Shown here one piece after another: positions 59,778 to 64,000 of a DNA stretch of 64,000 nucleotides. The DNA comes from Lysobacterales bacterium (GTDB taxonomy: Bacteria; Pseudomonadota; Gammaproteobacteria; Xanthomonadales; Rhodanobacteraceae): NCBI GenBank assembly GCA_017305135.1, contig JAFKNA010000011.1:1-64000 (forward strand), in the 5' to 3' direction. Each line of letters starts with the position of its first letter. Positions within the stretch are counted from its first letter, which is position 1. The notes beneath the pieces were generated by a model that saw only the letters and a list, made by a program, of their open reading frames with translations, had not been told where the DNA came from and did no database searches. The position numbers and the translations under genes are program-made.

Positions 59778-60047
59778 TCAGCCCTCCGGCGTGAAGCCGG
59801 GGGGCGGGGCCGAGCCCCCGCCGAAGAAATATCTTTCCATCTCCGCTGCGATGAAGCCGCGCGTTCCGGGATCGAGCGGGTTGAGCCGGTTTTCGTTGAT
59901 CAGCATGGTCTGGTGGGCAAGCCACGCCTGCCAGGCCTCTTTGGATACCTCATCGTAGATGCGCCGGCCGAGTTCTCCCGGCCAGGGCGCGAAGGCGAGT
60001 CCCTCGGCCTCGCGGCCGAGCTTGACGCAATGGACGGTGCGGGTCAT
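59778..60047 (-). CDS. yggX: Oxidative damage protection protein / Fe(2+)-trafficking protein YggX
   Basis: An 89-residue protein that protects Fe-S enzymes from oxidation. Conserved Cys7 is in [15 protein letters not shown]. The family segments [38 protein letters not shown] and [13 protein letters not shown] are all present. It is typically encoded just after mutY, and here the ATG overlaps the mutY stop as ATGA. Length fits the family. Confidence 0.97.
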   Translation of the reverse strand: MTRTVHCVKLGREAEGLAFAPWPGELGRRIYDEVSKEAWQAWLAHQTMLINENRLNPLDPGTRGFIAAEMERYFFGGGSAPPPGFTPEG

Positions 60048-61138
60048 CGGTCTTCCTCCAGCGATTCGAGCAGGCGGCGCACCGGCGCAGGCAGCGCCGC
60101 GTCACGCCATTCCCTTTGATGCAACCAGCAACTGTCGGGATCATCGGCGATCCCGGTTGCCAGCGCACGCGCGCCATCGAAGCGGAGTGGCGTGACCTGC
60201 AGCCGGTAGTGGCTGAAGACGTGCATGAAGCGCGGCAGCGCCCTCATCGCGCCGGCCCCGATACCATGGCGCTCCAGCAGGTAGCGCGGGGCGGCAGCCG
60301 GTGTCTCCACTTCGGGCAGGCTCCACAGGCGCGCCCACACGCCGGTGGGAGGGCGTCGTTCCAGCAACACGCGTCCCATGGTGTCGCGCACCAGCAGCAT
60401 GACGGTCGTTCGCGTGGGCTGCGCGCGCTGCGGTCGCGGGGCGGGGAGTTCCATCGTGCGCTGCTCCACGAACGCGTGGCAACCCCAGGCCAGCGGGCAA
60501 CGCGTGCAGGCTGGACTGCCTCGCGTGCACACGGTGGCACCGAGGTCCATGATCGCCTGCGTGTAGTCGGCGACGCGCGAGGCCGGCGTGTGCGCCTCGG
60601 CGTGGCGCCAGAGTTCCCGTTGCGGGGCGCTGGCGCCCGGCCAGCCGGCGACGCCGTGCCAGCGCGCCAGCACCCGGCGCACGTTGCCATCGAGGATGGC
60701 ATGGCGCTCGCCATGGGCCAGGGCGAGGATTGCAGCTGCCGTGGAGCGGCCGATGCCGGGCAGAGCGGCAAGTCCATCCATGCTGCGCGGGAGTTCGCCA
60801 CCGTGGCGTTCCATGCACAGCCGCGCGGCGCGGTGCAGGTTGCGGGCGCGGCTGTAGTAGCCGAGGCCCGACCAGAGCGCGAGCACGCGGTCCTCGCTGG
60901 CGTCGGCGAGGCTCGCCAGGTCCGGCAGCCCGGCGACGAAGCGCTCGAAATAAGGGATGACCGTGCGCACCTGCGTCTGCTGCAGCATCACCTCGCTGAT
61001 CCAGACGCGGTAGGCGCTGCGCGGATGCTGCCAGGGCAGGTCCTTGCGGCCGTGCCGGTCGTACCAGGCGAGCAGGGCGGTGGCGAAGCGGTTTTCGTCC
61101 ACGTGGGCAGGCGCCGGGGCGCCGTCAGCGGGCGCCAT
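60044..61138 (-). CDS. mutY: A/G-specific adenine DNA glycosylase
   Basis: A 364-residue base-excision repair enzyme that removes adenine mispaired with 8-oxoguanine. The HhH-GPD core has Glu49 ([13 protein letters not shown]), the hairpin [12 protein letters not shown] and catalytic Asp150 ([12 protein letters not shown]). The [4Fe-4S] ligands are Cys204, Cys211, Cys214 and Cys220 (C-x6-C-x2-C-x5-C). A C-terminal NUDIX-like domain recognises 8-oxoG ([14 protein letters not shown]). It overlaps the upstream membrane-protein gene by 14 bases and yggX by 4, so all are probably cotranscribed with ftsY. Confidence 0.97.
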   Translation of the reverse strand: MAPADGAPAPAHVDENRFATALLAWYDRHGRKDLPWQHPRSAYRVWISEVMLQQTQVRTVIPYFERFVAGLPDLASLADASEDRVLALWSGLGYYSRARNLHRAARLCMERHGGELPRSMDGLAALPGIGRSTAAAILALAHGERHAILDGNVRRVLARWHGVAGWPGASAPQRELWRHAEAHTPASRVADYTQAIMDLGATVCTRGSPACTRCPLAWGCHAFVEQRTMELPAPRPQRAQPTRTTVMLLVRDTMGRVLLERRPPTGVWARLWSLPEVETPAAAPRYLLERHGIGAGAMRALPRFMHVFSHYRLQVTPLRFDGARALATGIADDPDSCWLHQREWRDAALPAPVRRLLESLEEDR

Positions 61139-61790
61139 CGCGAAGCTCCATCTCGACGCCTTCCAGGCGCAGCTCGCCGGCGCGGATCCGCTCCGCGCGG
61201 ATGCTTCCGGTCAGTGGCGGCAGGCGCGCGGAGGTGGGATCGGCGCGCACCTGCTCCAGCCAGGCGGCGACGTCGCCGGCGCTCGCCAGCGTGACGTCGA
61301 CCGCCTCCGCGACCACTTCACCCTCGCGGAGGATGCGCGCGTCGCGCACCTCCAACGCGAAGCGGACGTTGGGCAGGTTGGCGCCTTGCGTTGGTGGCCG
61401 CGCTGCGAGCCAGGCTTCGAGCGCATCGAGGTCGACGGTCGGCGCGACCAGCACCAGCCGCTCGATCGCGTATTCGCCCGACCACAGGCTGGCGAGCGGC
61501 AGCGCGACCTCGAGCGACCGCGCCGTGATGATCGGGCTCGCCGCCCCGGTGGCACGCAGCGACGGCTCGGGAAGGCGGACATGCAGGCGCGGCCAGAATC
61601 CGTATTGCGCACCGCTGCCGACGGCGAGTTCGGCGTCGAGGTATGTGCGCGCCTGCGCCTGCAGCAGCGCCGTCAGCGTGGCCGGTCGCGTGTAATGGCG
61701 CAGCGCCAGGCCGCCCGCGAGCAGTACCGCGAACGCGCCGGACAGCACCAACCACGGCCAGCGCCGGCGCGCGGCAGGCCTTTCAACCAT
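61125..61790 (-). CDS. Membrane-anchored protein of unknown function (AsmA-like region)
   Basis: A 221-residue protein with one N-terminal transmembrane helix (WPWLVLSGAFAVLLAGGLAL) and a periplasmic beta-rich domain that resembles the N-terminal part of AsmA-like proteins (ARSLEVALPLASLWSGEYAI, IERLVLVAPTVDLDAL). It is far shorter than AsmA. I do not recognise a named family. The ATG at 61790 overlaps the ftsY stop, and the end overlaps mutY, so it belongs to the ftsY-mutY-yggX operon. A role in envelope lipid handling is only suggested by the AsmA resemblance. Confidence 0.7.
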   Translation of the reverse strand: MVERPAARRRWPWLVLSGAFAVLLAGGLALRHYTRPATLTALLQAQARTYLDAELAVGSGAQYGFWPRLHVRLPEPSLRATGAASPIITARSLEVALPLASLWSGEYAIERLVLVAPTVDLDALEAWLAARPPTQGANLPNVRFALEVRDARILREGEVVAEAVDVTLASAGDVAAWLEQVRADPTSARLPPLTGSIRAERIRAGELRLEGVEMELRDGAR

Positions 61791-62898
61791 TGCCGCCGAG
61801 CGCCGCCGGCAACAGGCCGTCGACGAAGGCGGCAGCATCGAACACGCGCAGGTCGCCGGCACCCTCGCCGAGGCCAACGTAGCGGATCGGCAGGCCGAAC
61901 TCGCGCGCCAGCGCGAACACCACGCCGCCCTTGGCGGTGCCGTCGAGCTTGGTAACGACCAGGCCGGTCACGCCGATCGCCTCGCGGAACTGGCGCACCT
62001 GGTGGATCGCGTTCTGGCCCGTGGTGCCATCTATCACCAGCAGCACCTCGTGCGGCGCGGCGGGGTCGAGCTTGCCGAGCACGCGGCGGATCTTGGCCAG
62101 TTCGTCCATCAGGCCGGACTGCGTGTGCAGGCGCCCAGCGGTGTCGGCGATCATCACCTCGGTGTCGCGCGAACGGGCCGTCTGCAGGGCGTCGAAGATG
62201 ACGCTGGCGGCATCGGCGCCCGAGCCCTGCGCGATCACCGGTACGGCGTGGCGCGCGCCCCAGCTCTGCAGTTGTTCCACGGCGGCGGCGCGGAAGGTGT
62301 CGCCGGCAGCCAGCACCACCGAGCGGCCCTCGCCGCGGAAGCGTGATGCGAGCTTGCCGATGGTGGTGGTCTTGCCGACGCCGTTGACGCCGACCATGAG
62401 GATCACGAAGGGCTGCCGGCCGCTGGCGTCGAGCGGCACCTCGACGGGCGCCAGGCGCCGCACCAGCTCGGCGCGGAGCGCCTCCAGCAGCGCGCCGGCA
62501 TCGGCGAATTCGCGCTTGCCGACGCGTCGGCGCAGGTCTTCCACCAGGTCGGTCGCCGCGGTGACGCCGACGTCGCCGGTGATGAGGCAGGTCTCCAGCT
62601 CGTCGAGGAAGGCATCGTCGAGCACCGGGTTGCGCGTGAACAGCGTCGACAGGCCGCGCGCGAAGCCGCTGCCGGACAGGCGCTCGCGCCAGGAGCGGCG
62701 TCCCGGCGAAGCCTCGTGCGCGGAGGCCGCATCGGTGCCGGTTTCCAGCTGGGCGGCGGCCTCGTCGGCAGCATCCGGGACACTGGCCGCATCCGGCGCG
62801 ACAGGCGCGGCGACGGCTTCGGTGGCGGCGGCCTCGGGCGGGACCTCGGCGGGCTGTGGCTCTTCCGTCGCCGCCTTCTTCTTCCAGAAATTCAGCAT
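61783..62898 (-). CDS. ftsY: Signal recognition particle receptor FtsY
   Basis: A 371-residue SRP-receptor GTPase. The N-terminal A-domain (about 10-65) is acidic and Ala/Pro-rich, replacing the longer E. coli one. The NG domain has G1 GVNGVGKTTTIGKLA (170-184), DTFRAAAVEQL (200-210), DTAGR and the TKLDGTAKGGVV motif. A final RVFDAAAFVDGLL helix is typical. The ATG at 62898 starts LNFWKKKAATEE; the extension upstream is antisense to rsmD. It leads a four-gene operon (ftsY, the AsmA-like gene, mutY, yggX) with every junction overlapping. Confidence 0.98.
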   Translation of the reverse strand: MLNFWKKKAATEEPQPAEVPPEAAATEAVAAPVAPDAASVPDAADEAAAQLETGTDAASAHEASPGRRSWRERLSGSGFARGLSTLFTRNPVLDDAFLDELETCLITGDVGVTAATDLVEDLRRRVGKREFADAGALLEALRAELVRRLAPVEVPLDASGRQPFVILMVGVNGVGKTTTIGKLASRFRGEGRSVVLAAGDTFRAAAVEQLQSWGARHAVPVIAQGSGADAASVIFDALQTARSRDTEVMIADTAGRLHTQSGLMDELAKIRRVLGKLDPAAPHEVLLVIDGTTGQNAIHQVRQFREAIGVTGLVVTKLDGTAKGGVVFALAREFGLPIRYVGLGEGAGDLRVFDAAAFVDGLLPAALGGNG

Positions 62899-62926
62899 TG
62901 CAGACCAGATGGGGGAAAATGCGCCG

Positions 62927-64000
<1,074 letters not shown>

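Overview
The window is a contiguous, very GC-rich bacterial chromosomal segment with dense coding, many start/stop overlaps (ATGA, GTGA) and several GTG or TTG starts. Gene content and order (queA-tgt-yajC-secD-secF, tesA divergent from ybbA-ybbP, lgt-thyA-folA with apaG-apaH, ftsY/mutY/yggX beside rsmD-coaD, an exported two-PPC subtilase, a DUF6491 protein) point to a gammaproteobacterium of the Lysobacterales (Xanthomonadales). Short dispersed palindromes of the GTAGGAGC..GCTCCTAC type and the ATCCCGAATCCCC heptamer tract, both familiar from that order, support this. The order-level assignment is an inference from gene content. No rRNA, tRNA, CRISPR array, insertion sequence, integrase or phage gene was seen.

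Layout. 1-5.3 kb: secreted S8 protease, prolyl aminopeptidase, class III aminotransferase. 5.5-11.5 kb: queuosine tRNA genes (queA, tgt) leading into the Sec accessory complex yajC-secD-secF, closed by a clear terminator. 11.5-15.7 kb: beta-class GST, then an iron module: a Fur-like box, a Fiu-type TonB-dependent receptor and a PiuC/YbiX dioxygenase. 15.8-21.4 kb: enoyl-CoA hydratase/isomerase, DUF4139 protein, PCu(A)C copper chaperone, mazG, an exported beta-helix protein and a DUF486 membrane protein. 21.4-21.9 kb: a non-coding repeat element. 21.9-25.7 kb: ybbP-ybbA divergent from tesA, whose start codons share one CATG.

25.7-32.9 kb: a palindrome cluster; a plus-strand operon of exported isoaspartyl peptidase, HipA-family kinase and DUF3037 protein; then two complete two-component systems, one of them RegB/RegA-like with quinone-site and redox-cysteine signatures. 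32.9-38.1 kb: POT peptide transporter, dgkA, TerC, and a lemA-TPM-TPM operon. 38.2-42.5 kb: a second exported beta-helix protein downstream of a winged-helix/transmembrane/TPR regulator. 42.6-49.4 kb: DUF2269 plus NAD-binding/DoxX-like proteins, an unknown membrane protein, an FAD-Rieske oxidoreductase, and a pair of exported amidohydrolases of which the second has lost most metal ligands. 49.4-53.5 kb: a gene-poor stretch, a class C-like serine hydrolase and a YyaL-type thioredoxin-domain protein. 53.8-64 kb: housekeeping genes rlmI, lgt, thyA, folA, apaH, apaG, DUF6491, yggX, mutY, a small membrane-anchored protein, ftsY, rsmD and the start of coaD, cut by the window edge.

Most of the window is ordinary core genome. 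The least explained parts are the HipA-kinase/DUF3037 pair, the enzyme/pseudoenzyme amidohydrolase pair, the two beta-helix proteins with similar C-terminal tails (one beside a CadC-like regulator), and the repeat families. No obviously new defence or mobile system was found.
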